Of a stretch of DNA of 64,000 nt, positions 43,301 through 54,375 are shown one piece after another. Position 1 is the stretch's first letter; every line of letters starts with the position of its first letter. Both the position numbers and the translations under genes were made by a program. Under the pieces are notes generated by a model. The model did no database searches, had not been told where the DNA came from, and saw nothing but the letters and a program-made list of their open reading frames with translations. The stretch is from Pelagophyceae sp. CCMP2097. Lineage: Eukaryota; Sar; Pelagophyceae. Location of the stretch: contig MU657173.1 in NCBI GenBank assembly GCA_026770575.1, forward strand, positions 386,573 to 450,572. Reading direction: 5' to 3'.

Positions 43301-45232
43301 GTGAGACTCGAGGCTGCGCAGGGCGCCGGCCGAATGCTGGCGGTGGCGTTACGGGAAGGTGGCGGGCCGCACGCCTCGCCGGGGCTCTTCGAAGCGTTGG
43401 ATCCCGAGGCGCAGCGCGCTTTATACGCGCAGTGCATGCTCTGGGTCCTCTTGCGCACTCGGCGCGAGATCTTGCCCCTTACAAATTCGCCGGCGAATGG
43501 CCACGGTGGATTTGGGCACGCCTGGATTTGGGCGCTCCAAGTCGAACGCCCACCCTTTGCGAGCGTGCTCGCGCTCGAGACCCCGGAATCGGCCATCAAC
43601 GCATTGGCGCGCCAGGCGTGGTCCTTGGCGAGGCCGCCGGCGCTCTTCGCTGCGGACTGCGAGGCGCGCAAAAGACAAGGCGACTCAACCCATCTCTCAA
43701 AAGTACACGACGCAGAAGAGCGGCACCACGCCCTGGCGTTGGAGGCTCTGGCTCGCCTCGCCATGGCCCGGTGCGACGTGCGCGCGCCGTACAAGGTCGT
43801 GCGCCGAAACGCATCTCCGTCGATTCCGCCCGCGGGCGCCGCGGCGCTCGCGCTCAAGGCCGCGCAACGCAAGGACCGCAGGGAGGACGGCATGGCATCG
43901 TCGGACTCGGAGTCGGAGTCGACGGTGGCCGACGTGGAAGACCCCCTGGCGTTCCTGGCGGACCCGCTGGCGGACCCTTGGCTCGCAGCCCCAGACGCCG
44001 AGATGAGGCACGGCCTTGCCGGCGTCTTGGAATTCGTCGATTCGCTGCCCACGCGGCGAGACGCCGACATGGTCGGCCTGGGCGACTGCTTTTTGGAAGG
44101 ATTCGGAAGTTATCTCGACGGCGTCGAGACTCAGCGCATTTTGAATTCAGACGTCTTCCACAGACACCGCACCCCGCCGCAAAACGCGCAACACGACGCG
44201 CCGCTGGACGACGACGCGCTGCGCCGCGTGCTCCAGGCGGTGCGGGACCGCGTTGCACGCTTCGAGACCCCACTCCCGATCGATGCGCGCCTCGAGGCCG
44301 CGACGCTCGACGGCACGGCCGTGCAAAGCCTCGCCGCCGCGCATGAGATTCCGGACGGTCTGGCGAGCGGCGAGCCGTCGGCGCGGGCGTTTGAAGACGT
44401 CGACGAAACGCGCCCCTGGTCCGGTTGGAAAGAGGTGCGCGACCGCGAGCTCCGGCGCCTCACGAGCGTCTGCGCGGCGGTGCGCCGCGACTTGGACTCC
44501 GGCGCCGCCACCGCCGACGTGCGGCGGCAGCGGCTGCCAGAGGCGTGGGGCGAAATGACAAAGCTTCATGATTCCGTGGGCCTCTTCTCCTGGCTCGACG
44601 ACCTCGAGGCGCGGCGGCACGCTTTGGAATGTTGGCCGACGGGCGCTTCTGGTTGCGTTTCGCTCCCGCCGAGCGTCTGGGTCGGGGGCCTCTTTTTGCC
44701 GGCTGCCTTCTTTGCCGCGCTGCAAAGGGCCGACGCAAGCCGCGACGACGCGGAGACGGCCTCGCGCGGCGTCCGCGGCGCCGAGGCGCTGCTCTGCACG
44801 GCTATGGACTTTGGCGCGCACGGCGTTTGCGCCGCGCCGCGCAGTGGGGCGTTCGTCCACGGGTTTTCGCTCCTCCGCGCGCGTCTCGACGGCCGAGATG
44901 TCCTCGAGGCCGCATCCACCGCGCGGCGCGTCAACGTCTGCCTCTGGGTCCGCTGCGCGCGCGACCGGCGCGGGAAGAAGAAGCACGTCCTCGACGATTT
45001 GGAGCCCTCCGCAAAGCCAACAGAGCACTTTTACGAATGCCCCGTCTACTCGACCGCAGACCGTGGCCACTTCGTCACCGCGCTCAAGATCCGCATCCTC
45101 GAGCCCACCGACGACTTTGTGCTCCGCGCCGCCGCCATGGTCTGCACCGACCGCGGCGCCGCCATTTTTGAAGGCGCCGCCCCCGCGGCAGCCACCGCCC
45201 CCGCGGCGGCCGCGCCGCGCGAAGAATTATAA
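28383..45232 (+). CDS. giant degenerate dynein heavy chain
   Basis: An open frame runs unbroken to 45232; the first in-frame ATG is 29357 (5,291 residues). Earlier short exons from the ATG at 28383 are likely but unresolved. Dynein heavy-chain order is clear. The tail has LEDWVWEAAAFRTLRASFKIFRY; the linker has YTNRTWHDALEAISQ and RFYFLSDAHLTQAL. AAA1 is at about 34800, AAA2 at about 35900, AAA3 at about 37260 (YVVIDDVSL), AAA4 at about 38150. A helical stalk region lies at about 39240-39640, AAA5 at about 40430, AAA6 at about 42880. The C-terminal domain includes LPPSVWVGGLFLPAAFF, FVHGFSLLRARLD and YECPVYSTADRGHF. The AAA1 P-loop reads GPKAGGKAET, with Ala where Thr/Ser is required, and its Walker B is FDVATDE instead of FDEFN. 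AAA2 (AEAGAGKT) and AAA4 (GERGSGRRS) keep P-loops. It is therefore probably not a force-producing motor, recalling DNHD1-type proteins. Most axonemal heavy chains are 4,000-4,700 residues. Confidence 0.85.
35528..35635 (+). repeat. in-frame tandem duplication within the dynein-like gene
   Basis: A 63-base unit (35528-35590) is followed by a 45-base copy (35591-35635) lacking 18 internal bases. They encode ARFRVLYSESFVCQEARI and ARFRVLYAEARISEE. Both lengths are multiples of three, so the frame survives. It lies between AAA1 and AAA2. Confidence 0.9.
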
Positions 45233-45344
45233 TTGTAGTAACCAAAAGACTGTGCATTGGAACCCCACGCGCACGCGCAGCAGAGCGACGAGCTGCCCGA
45301 GAGGCGCATATATTCGTTTGAATTCAAATTCGTTGGAGCGGGTC

Positions 45345-47089
45345 TCAGCCTTTTGCGGGGGCCGCGGGGCGGGCCGGCTTTGGTTTGAGGTCGTCGATGA
45401 GCTGGTTGGCCGAGCGCCGGAGGTGCTCCGGCAAGTCGCGCCTGCGAACCATGTCTTGGTGAGCAAGTCACGCAGACGGTTTCAAGTGCGAGCCAACAGC
45501 ACCGGGGACCACCGGGACGCGGCGCCGGTACAGCGACGTGCGCTTGAGCGTGACGTCGAGGGCGCAGAGCTTCCCCGGGCCTAGCGGCGGAGTGCCGTCC
45601 AAACGGCACGCGTCGGGCGCCGGTCAAAAGGTTCTGGAGCCGTGGACGCCGTCGTCGCGGACCGGCCCAGGCCGGACACCTATGCACGAGGTGATTGAAA
45701 CGAATCGTGCGAGGTCAGGGCACGGGCAGACGCCGGGGTGCGCTCTCCGAAGCGGCAGTACGTCACCACGGGCGGCCGCCCGAGCCATCGTGGCCGGATC
45801 GCGTACCTACCCATCGAAAACTCGAAGCGGGCGCGCCAAAGACCGCCTGCGCAGCGCCTCACGATTCGCGACACCGCAGGCCCCGGATCGCTCGCTCGCT
45901 CGAGGCCTACGGCAGACGCTCGCGAGCGACGCCCGCGGCGCTCGGATCGAGGCGCGCGTACCGCCTTGGGCTTGCCGAACGCGACGAGGCGTCGCCTGGT
46001 CGCAGGCGTCGACGGAAGCGGGTTTCGACGGTCTCCGGAGGGCCGAACGTACTTTTGGTTCACCGCAGCTGGTTGCTCGCCGTCGGGTGATACGTAGCTG
46101 AACGGAGGGCGTTTCGGCGGCACCACGAAAGGCCCCGCGCGGCTCACGTGTCTACGCGCGTGATGCCGCCGTTGTCGTCAATGGTCGCGTCGCACTCGAT
46201 TCTCCGCCCGTCCTCGCGCGTCTGGGTCAGCTCGACCTGCGGGCCGCGTCACGCCGCGCGCGCCGGCGCGCGACGGACCTTGCCGTCGTGGCGCAAAGCG
46301 CGCGACACGGTCGCAGTGTATCTCGGCGGCGGCACGACCTACGGAGGCGTATCTCGGCGGCACGACCTGGCGAGGCGCCTCCGCGCGCGCGTCGCGCAGC
46401 CGGGTGCCCGCACCTCGCGCCGCGGCGAGCCTACCGGCGGCGGTCCGGCAGCTGCCCGCCGAAGAAGCGAGCGTCGCGGCGCACCGGGTCTCGCCGTGTA
46501 CGTCTCGAGCGCGTCCCCGGCGGCGTCGACGTACCTAGGCGCCCGTGCGGCGCCCAGCCTCGTGTGGTGCGCGGCTCAGCGACTGACGCGTAGGCGCGCG
46601 CGACGCGCGACACGTGCGGCCCGACCTACGGCACACCCCGCGTCCTGCGTCCCACGTCCCGCGTCCGGCGCTGATGTACCGACGGCGGACGCGGCGGCGC
46701 GTGCGGCGAAGGCCGCGTCGCCGGCGTGCGCCGCGCGCGTGTGGACCTCGATGCCCTCGACGTGCGCGAGCACGCGGCCCGTCCTACGGTGGCCGGAGTG
46801 CGCCGTCCGTCCGCCGGAGCGAGGCCGAGTGCGAGCGCCCGAGCGCCTCGGCGGGCGGCCACGTACGCGGGGTCGGAGAGCTCGCCGGTGGCGTGCCACG
46901 TCGAGAAGCCGCCTGCGGTCCGGCTCGGGCCGAGGGGAGCGAGTCTGCGAGGGTCGGTGGCCGCGACGTACCGAGCCACGGCGCGCGCGCGCGGCTCCAG
47001 GAAAGAAAGGCTTTGGCGCGCCGCTTGTCCACGCCGCACGCAAGGCGGCAGCAATGCCAAAGCACCATGGCCGCGAGCCACTGCGCCAT
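45345..47089 (-). CDS. multi-exon gene of unknown function, secreted or organellar
   Basis: Short exon-like segments on the minus strand are separated by GT...AG gaps. A possible start is ATG 47089 (MAQWLAAMVLWHCCRLACG, signal-like), then ARYVAATDPRRLAPLG (about 46960), HVEGIEVHTRAAHAGDAAFA (about 46760) and YVDAAGDALETYTARP (about 46530). Next come RYTATVSRALRHDGK joined to VELTQTREDGRRIECDATID (about 46350-46150; in-frame across CCGCAG, ending at a GTGAGC donor). The end is LGPGKLCALDVTLKRTSLYR, then DLPEHLRRSANQLIDDLKPK and a stop at 45345. The segment order is clear but I could not make every junction consistent, especially 45600-46140. I do not recognise the family. It could be two genes. 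Confidence 0.4.
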
Positions 47090-47755
47090 TAGTACGACAA
47101 CGCGGTTGGGTCGCCGAAAAGCTCCCCAGGATTTGAACAAAGTCTCATGAATCTTTGGGAAGAAAATCTTGCAAGAGGTTGTGGCGCTGGCCGTCGGCGG
47201 GCGCGCTGGGGAGGTCCGAAGGCTGTGCCTCGGCGATCATGCGCGACTGCGGCGCGCCTTTTCGAACACCCTAAAATCTCGAAAATTGGACACGCATCGT
47301 GAACGTTTCGTCTCTGTCTCCATCTGCAGGGACAACCCACCGAGGCCAAAGAAGCCCGTGTCGGAAAAGACCCAACGAGGTCCGCAGGGCGGCCCACGAC
47401 CCACCCTCTCCCTGAAAAGGAGAAAACCCGCCGGACAGGCCGCTTTGGCGACACTGACCGAAGAACCCCCCCACCGAGGAATTTTGCTGCTCGTCCTGTA
47501 GGAATTCCTACACGCGCCGTACATGTGAATATACTTCCCCCCACCGAGGCCACATATCCCTCCGCCAGCGTTCTGTTTTTTTGCCAGGTGGGGGGGCACA
47601 GTAGGGGCAAAATGCTCGTACTTGTAAGTGGGTGGGTGGACCCTCCTTCCTGGTCCTCTGTGGCTTTTGAAAGTGGGTGGGTACCCCCCCCCTAAGAGGC
47701 CCCTTCGCTGGAATAGGCTCAGCTGTGTCCAACAGGGGCTCCCTGCTCTTCGCAG
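47090..47755. other. repeat-like intergenic sequence up to the assembly gap
   Basis: No gene is supported. ccaccgagg recurs at about 47337, 47470 and 47541, and aagtgggtgggt recurs at about 47625 and 47671, with several runs of C or G. This looks like interspersed non-coding repeat, which may be why assembly failed immediately downstream. Confidence 0.5.
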
Positions 47756-48750
47756 NNNNNNNNNNNNNNNNNNNNNNNNNNNNNNNNNNNNNNNNNNNNN
47801 NNNNNNNNNNNNNNNNNNNNNNNNNNNNNNNNNNNNNNNNNNNNNNNNNNNNNNNNNNNNNNNNNNNNNNNNNNNNNNNNNNNNNNNNNNNNNNNNNNNN
47901 NNNNNNNNNNNNNNNNNNNNNNNNNNNNNNNNNNNNNNNNNNNNNNNNNNNNNNNNNNNNNNNNNNNNNNNNNNNNNNNNNNNNNNNNNNNNNNNNNNNN
48001 NNNNNNNNNNNNNNNNNNNNNNNNNNNNNNNNNNNNNNNNNNNNNNNNNNNNNNNNNNNNNNNNNNNNNNNNNNNNNNNNNNNNNNNNNNNNNNNNNNNN
48101 NNNNNNNNNNNNNNNNNNNNNNNNNNNNNNNNNNNNNNNNNNNNNNNNNNNNNNNNNNNNNNNNNNNNNNNNNNNNNNNNNNNNNNNNNNNNNNNNNNNN
48201 NNNNNNNNNNNNNNNNNNNNNNNNNNNNNNNNNNNNNNNNNNNNNNNNNNNNNNNNNNNNNNNNNNNNNNNNNNNNNNNNNNNNNNNNNNNNNNNNNNNN
48301 NNNNNNNNNNNNNNNNNNNNNNNNNNNNNNNNNNNNNNNNNNNNNNNNNNNNNNNNNNNNNNNNNNNNNNNNNNNNNNNNNNNNNNNNNNNNNNNNNNNN
48401 NNNNNNNNNNNNNNNNNNNNNNNNNNNNNNNNNNNNNNNNNNNNNNNNNNNNNNNNNNNNNNNNNNNNNNNNNNNNNNNNNNNNNNNNNNNNNNNNNNNN
48501 NNNNNNNNNNNNNNNNNNNNNNNNNNNNNNNNNNNNNNNNNNNNNNNNNNNNNNNNNNNNNNNNNNNNNNNNNNNNNNNNNNNNNNNNNNNNNNNNNNNN
48601 NNNNNNNNNNNNNNNNNNNNNNNNNNNNNNNNNNNNNNNNNNNNNNNNNNNNNNNNNNNNNNNNNNNNNNNNNNNNNNNNNNNNNNNNNNNNNNNNNNNN
48701 NNNNNNNNNNNNNNNNNNNNNNNNNNNNNNNNNNNNNNNNNNNNNNNNNN
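47756..48750. other. assembly gap (995 N)
   Basis: Every base in this interval is N. Nothing can be said of its content; apparent open frames crossing it are artefacts. Confidence 0.99.
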
Positions 48751-49069
48751 TATTGAGAAATATGTTAAAACAAACGTAAATAAGATTTAATTAAATCTTA
48801 AATATGCCTTTATTGAGATATTAAATTGCGAAATGACGAAAAACATGGTATTTGCGAGCGTCAGATTGTGTTGAGTCTAGCAAATAACGACGATTTTCCC
48901 GGTAATCCCGGCAAATGTCGATGAAATATCGCCGATTATCGTTTCGGCAAAAATCCCGGCAAATATCGATCCCGCCTATGCATAGCTGTCGTTCTGCCTT
49001 GGGGGAGCGCGAGGTTTAATCGCTAAACAATTCTGCAAGGGCTGGGGCGCGCCGACGCGGGAGGTCGCG
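48751..49069. repeat. AT-rich island beside the gap with palindrome and direct repeats
   Basis: Composition changes abruptly from about 70% G+C to strongly A+T-rich until about 49000. It holds a perfect 20-bp palindrome taagatttaattaaatctta (48781-48800). It also holds atcccggcaaatgtcgat (48905-48922) repeated as atcccggcaaatatcgat (48953-48970), and tattgaga twice. No gene is seen; it may be a repeat element or the 5' flank of the gene starting at 49070. Confidence 0.5.
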
Positions 49070-50189
49070 ATGGCTCCGCGGAAGATCGGCCTGCTCATCG
49101 CGGGCGCCGCCGGCCTTTTGACCGGCGGTGCCATGTTCGGGCTCGGGTGCGTCCATCAATTGTCCATCGAGTCGGACCGGCAAGATAGGGTCCGTCGTCG
49201 ACGTCGTACCTAGGCTGCGGCGGGGCATGCAGGAGACGCGCGCGGTCCGCGACGCGCCACCGGCCGCGGCAGACAAGGCCGCGCCACCGGCCGCGGCAGA
49301 CAAGGCCGCGCCACCGGCCGCGGCGGGCGCGGCCGCGCCAATGGGCGCGGCGGGCGCGGCCGCGCCGTGGAAGCACAAGGTGCGCCGGCGAAGATCCAGA
49401 CGTCGGCCCCTCCACGCGCGCCGCTAGGATACGCCCCTCGGCGCGCCGCGCGACGGGACGGCGAGCGACGCGGTCGCGCAAACGGACGCGTCGGCGGCCG
49501 CGCGGAGCTCCGCGAGCCGTGACCACAAGCCACGGCCCCTCGAAAAGTCGCGGCCCGGCGGGAACCCGCGGCCCGCCGGGAACCCACGGCTGCGCGGGAC
49601 CCCCGCCCACGTAAACCCGCACCACCCCGCCGAGGGCCACATCGAGACCTTCCACGAAGCGGACAAGTGAGTCGGCGCCGTGTCGCACGGCGCGCCGCGC
49701 ACGCCGGTCGCGGCGGCCGACGGCGTTAGGCGCAGGTCTTCGCCGCGGGCCGACGGCACGAGGCTGCCTCTGCGGTTGCCGCGAGAGTTCACTGCCAACT
49801 TCGACTCAACTCGGAGCCGCGTCCGCATCCGGCGGCCCCTTCTCCCCGACGCCGCCGACTTCGACCCGGACGAGGCGGCGCTTTTGCGCATGGGAAACGA
49901 CAAACCCGCGCTGCCCGCGGACGTGGCCGCTCGCATGGCCGCTCGCCGGAGCGCCGCGGACTTAGCCGATCGTCTGGCCGCTCGTCGAGACGCCGCGCGC
50001 GCCGCGGGCGCCGCGGGTGCGCGCGCCGCGCCGGCGACTGCGCGCCCGCCGTCGGCGCCGCGCGGCAAGCCCTCGGCGCCGCGCGGCAAGCCCTCGGCGC
50101 CGCGTGCGAAGCCCCGCCAAGCCCTCCCGGCGGCCCAGCCCGTCCCAGCCCTGCCGGACGAGGAGGAATGGCCGGAGGACGAGCGCTAG
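49070..50189 (+). CDS. small N-terminally membrane-anchored protein of unknown function
   Basis: Exons 49070-49146, 49214-49379, 49428-49666 and 49730-50189 give 313 residues; all three junctions keep phase with donors GTGCGT, GTGCGC and GTGAGT. The N-terminus (KIGLLIAGAAGLLTGGAMFG) is a glycine-rich membrane span or signal anchor. After it come two perfect 27-bp repeats (49254-49307, PPAAADKAA twice). An Asn-Pro-Arg repeat (GNPRPAGNPRLRG), an Arg/Pro-rich region and alanine-rich helices (MAARRSAADLADRLAARRDA) follow, then SAPRGKP repeats and an acidic end (DEEEWPEDER). There is no recognisable domain; it may be a fast-evolving membrane or inter-membrane protein. The exon 3-4 boundary region (DPDEAALLRMGNDKPALPAD) is the most protein-like part. 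Confidence 0.6.
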
Positions 50190-50360
50190 TCCGGATCGTG
50201 AACGCCGTCACCCTCTGCGCCCTCTGCGCGAGCAATCGACCGGGTCGTGTCGCGCGTCCAGAAGTTAAAAAAGTTATAAGAAAGCCCAGGAACATTCATC
50301 TGCGGGTTTCCACAGAAAAGTAGGGAGAGCGCTGACTGTCGGAACTCCCGCGGGCGCCAC

Positions 50361-53300
50361 ATGGTTGATCCCGAGGGGCAGGCGTGCTGGATCGCCGTGA
50401 GCGGCGGCGGCGACAGCGTCTCTGGAGAGGCGGTGCGGGACTGGATCGAATCAAATGATTGGAAATTACGCGTCTCGACGGAAGATCTCGTTTCTGCGTG
50501 GAACGCGGCGGACAAGACGGAACGCGGCTCGCTGGACAGTGCGTCGCCCCCCGCCAAGCCCGGGACGCGCGAGGAACCCCTTGAGATGGATGCTCGGCCG
50601 CCAGTTTGGCCCCGTGAGATGGATGCTCCCCGCTAGGCGAAGAGTTTTCCGTCTTCTGGCGCGCGCTCGACGGCGCGGCGCGGCGGCGCCTCGCCGCGCG
50701 CGTCGGCGTGACGGTGCTGCCCGCGGCGCCGGCTTACGAGTTGGACGCGCGCTGGGACGGCGACGCGGCGGCGACGCTGCTTGCGCTCCTCGCCGCCTCG
50801 CTCCGCTTCGACGACGCGGAAGACGGGGCTTTCAACGCCCGCTTCATCCAGGTCTGCGCAGACTGCCTCGGCCTCGGGCCAACGGCGCCGCCTGCAGCAA
50901 ACGGCGGGCCCGAGCGTTCAGCGTCGTCGCGGAACCTCAAGGTCGACGGCGCCGCGGCGGGCGCGCCGGCGCTGACGTGGGCGGCGGCGCTCGCGCGGCT
51001 GCACTCGACGCGGCTGCGCGCGCCGCGCGCCGCCGTGCGCCGCGACCTCGCCAAAATCCTCTTGGCGCGCTTTGGCCGCAGGGACGGCAAGGACGCAGAG
51101 GATCCAGTCGCGGCGGCGATCTTGGCGTCGGTGCTCGTCCTGCCCGTCGTCCGGGCCAGCGGCGCGTACGACGCGCGCGCGCGGCGCGGCGTCGCGCGGG
51201 CCTGCGCGGCGCTCGGCTACGACGCGACATGGCTCTGCGCCGCCGAGCGCGCCGTCGCAGCCGCGCTCATCTCCGCCAACAAGGCCGCCCACGCGCCGGC
51301 GCAGGGCGCCAACTTCCAGCGCGGCAACAGCGCAAAGGGCGACAATTCGTACGCGTCGTACGGCCTCCGAATCGCCAAAGTCGGCGGCGTCGCCGTCGGC
51401 GCGGGTGCCGTGATTGCCCTCACCGCGGGGATGGCCGCGCCCGTAATCGCGGGAGTCCTCGCCTCGTCTTCTATCTGGGGCGCCACCCTCCTCATCACGG
51501 CGGCGACGTACACGACGGTCTTCGCGGCGACGTTCGGCGTCGCGGGCGGCGGTCTCGCCGGGTATCGCATGCAGCGCCGTGTCCAGGGCCTGACGGACTT
51601 TGAGTTCGCGGGCGGCCCGGGCGCCGCCGAGTGCGCGGTCAAGGGCCGCGCGGAGGAGGACCACGTTGCTAGTCTGACCGTGCTCATCAACGTCGCCGGC
51701 TCGATGCGCGACGTCTACGACTACGCTACGGCGTACGGCTTCCCTTCACCGGCCGAGGCGCCGCTGGACAGGCGCGTCGCGGAGATGCTCATCCAGCGCG
51801 GCGAGACGAAGAGGGATGCGGCGCGACATGCCAAGGAGGTCATAGACTCAGCGAACCGAGACCACAAGCTCGCCGAGGACCGCACCACGTCGTGGAAGTC
51901 CATCGCGGCGGCGACGGATCTGGTCTATTCCAAGCCGGACGCCGAGGACGTGGTCCGCAAGAAGCTCGGCCTCACCGCGGGGGCGGCCATCGGCGCCGCC
52001 GAGCCGCCGCTGGCCGCAATCGACGACACGCTCAAGCGCGCCGCCGCAAGCGCGCTGGCCACCGCCGTCGCGAAGAAGGCGGCGCCCAAGGCCGCCGTGC
52101 CGGAGACGGCTGACAAAGCGGCGGACAAAGCGGCCAAGGCTGCCTCCGGACCGGCGGCGTATTTCGCCTCGGCCAAGCTATTTGCCTCCACGGAGAAGAA
52201 GCCCACGGAGAAGAAGGCCGCGCCGGCGAAGGGCGCCGCGCCGCCGACGTTGCCGACTCGCCCGGCGTCGTCGTCGTACTATGCTTCTGCTTTTTCGCGC
52301 GAGAAAAAGGCCGCAGTTGCGCCGCCGCCGCCGCCGCCGCGCGCCGCCGATTCCGACGCCGTGTGCCGCATGCTGTGTTCCGCGCTGGCGGCGGCGCGCG
52401 CAGAGGACGCGGCCGCGACGCTGCGGCCTGGGGACGCCGTTGACGCTGAAGACATTTCGACGTACGATGAGCTGATCGACCAGTTCTCCCCGAGCTTCTT
52501 CGACGAAACCGGCGGCGACGACGACGACGACGCCGTTCGCGACGAGGTGGCGGCGGCGGAGAAGCGCAAGGCCGCCGACGAAGCAGCGCTCGCAGAGGCC
52601 GACGCCGCACGTGCGGCCGGCGCCGCTGAGGCCGACGCCGCGCGCGCGGCCGGCGGCGCAGAGGCCGCGCGGCCCGCCGATGCCGTGTCGGCTGAGGACG
52701 CGGCTGCGGCGGCGGCGGCGTACGCGGCGGCAGACGAGATTGAGGACGAGTCGGACACTGGAAGTGCGGAGAGCGGCCTTTGGTGGTGGAACGGCGCTTT
52801 TGGTGAAACGACCGGTGACAAGTACGTCCTCGTCTGGGAGCGCGACCTCCTCGTCGACATCACCGGCACCATGAACGACCTGGCCAAGTCGCTGGCGACG
52901 TCGGGGGCGCGAGAGGCTCTGATGATTGGTGCAGCCGCGACGACGGCGGCGGCGCTGCTGACGGCGCTGGCGCTGCCGCTGGCCCTCGTCGACGCGACCA
53001 AGTACATTGCTTCGACGTGGACGCTGGCCGTGGAGCGCGCCGACGCGGCGGGCGTGGCGCTCGCCGACGCTTTGACGGCGCGCGACGCCGTCGGCGCGCG
53101 GCCCGTCACGCTCGTCGGCTACTCGCTCGGCGCTCGAGTCGTGCTCAAGTGCCTCGAGGAGCTCGCGCGAAGGCACGGCGCCGCTTTGGAGGAGGAAAAC
53201 CGCCTCTGCCGCCTTTTGGACGAGCAGGAGGCCGGCGCCGAGGAGTTTGACGACCTCGAGCCCGCCGCGGGCGACGCCGCCGCCGCGTCGTCGACGGAGC

Positions 53301-54238
53301 GCGTCGCGGGCACGCTGCGCGTGAGAGTCGTCGACGCGGTGCACTGGCTCGGCAAACCGCTCAAGGCGCCCGCCGTCTCTGTCAGAGTCGGCTGCCGCGG
53401 CGCGACGGACAAGAGCTACGCCGCGCGCCTCTCGAAGATGGCCCTCGGGTCGTCCGGGCCCGACGCCGCAAAGCCGCGCGTCATCGGTCGGCGCAACAAA
53501 GCCATGCCGCCCGGGGTGCCCGTGACCTGGGACGCCAACATTTACGGCGCCACGGACATTCGCGTAGACTGCCTTGCGAGGTCGGCGACGGTCGACGTTG
53601 CGCTCGTCGACGGCTCCAAGCCAGTCGCGGGGGCGCGGTTCACGAGGTGGCTCCGAGACGCCATGCTCCACGAGGGCGAGGCGCGCACGTTCGTCGCGGC
53701 CATGAAGCCCCGCGGCCGCGGCCGAATCGACACCGCCATCGCCTCGCCGCCGCCCGACGCCTACGAAGTCGAGTTTGAGATTTCAGAGGCGTTTTCGGAC
53801 GCCGCGACTTCTGGGGGCGAGCGCGACGTCGCGGCGACGGTCACGTTCGAGCTCGTGTGGACGGCGGGCGCGGCGGGTGATTTCGCGCCGGTTGTGGCGG
53901 CGTCGCGTTTTGCTGGCATCGTGGAGCACGCGGTGCTCCTGGGCGGGCCCGTGCGCGGCACGTCTTCCAAAAAAGACCGCCGGCGGTGGCAGGCGGCGTC
54001 GCGCATGGTCGCCGGCCGTTTGGTGAACGCGTACTCGACCAACGACCTCATGCTCGCGGTCATGTTCAGGTCGCAGTCGTTTGCCATGCACGTCGGAGGC
54101 CTCTCGCCAATCAAGCTCCCGGGGTACGTCGAGGATTTAGACGTCTCCCATCTCGTCAAGAACCACGGCGACTACTCCCTCAAGATCAAAGAGCTCATGC
54201 AGCGCGTCGACCTCGCAGACGCCGACCGAGACGACTAG
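50361..54238 (+). CDS. TMCO4/DUF726-family alpha/beta hydrolase with a C2-like insertion
   Basis: Exons 50361-50538 and 50637-54238 give 1,259 residues; phase is exact across the 98-nt intron. Family blocks: a hydrophobic pair of helices (about residues 305-370: VGAGAVIALTAGMAAPVIAG, then FGVAGGGLAGYRMQRRVQGL), LTVLINVAGSM, DKYVLVWERDLLVDI, a further hydrophobic hairpin, TLVGYSLGARVVLKCLEELA (nucleophile Ser at about residue 889 in GYSLG), HAVLLGGPVRG, GRLVNAYSTNDLML and VSHLVKNHGDYS. DUF726 proteins are membrane-associated putative lipases or esterases. Two insertions are unusual. One is a low-complexity Ala/Lys/Asp-rich stretch of about 340 residues before DKYVLVW. The other is a 160-residue C2-like domain (about 949-1114, LRVRVVDAVHWLGKPLKAP) between the nucleophile helix and HAVLLGG. 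Confidence 0.85.
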
Positions 54239-54375
54239 TGCGCACAGTTTTCATTTCATTGTTCGCAGATACAATTGTATACTAAGTCCCCCGCCTCTTT
54301 GCATCGACCCTCCGCATACGAGCTCTCCTCGAAGTCGTCCCCCGCGGAAGATCGACGAGGTCGAGGGGCGTATAA

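Noticed and set aside
45680..46147. Possible transposase or retroelement remnant
   Set aside because: Frames on both strands are open but no reverse transcriptase, integrase or DDE motif, terminal repeat or target duplication is visible.
47628..48779. Open frames running through the N block
   Set aside because: They exist only because N codons cannot be stops.
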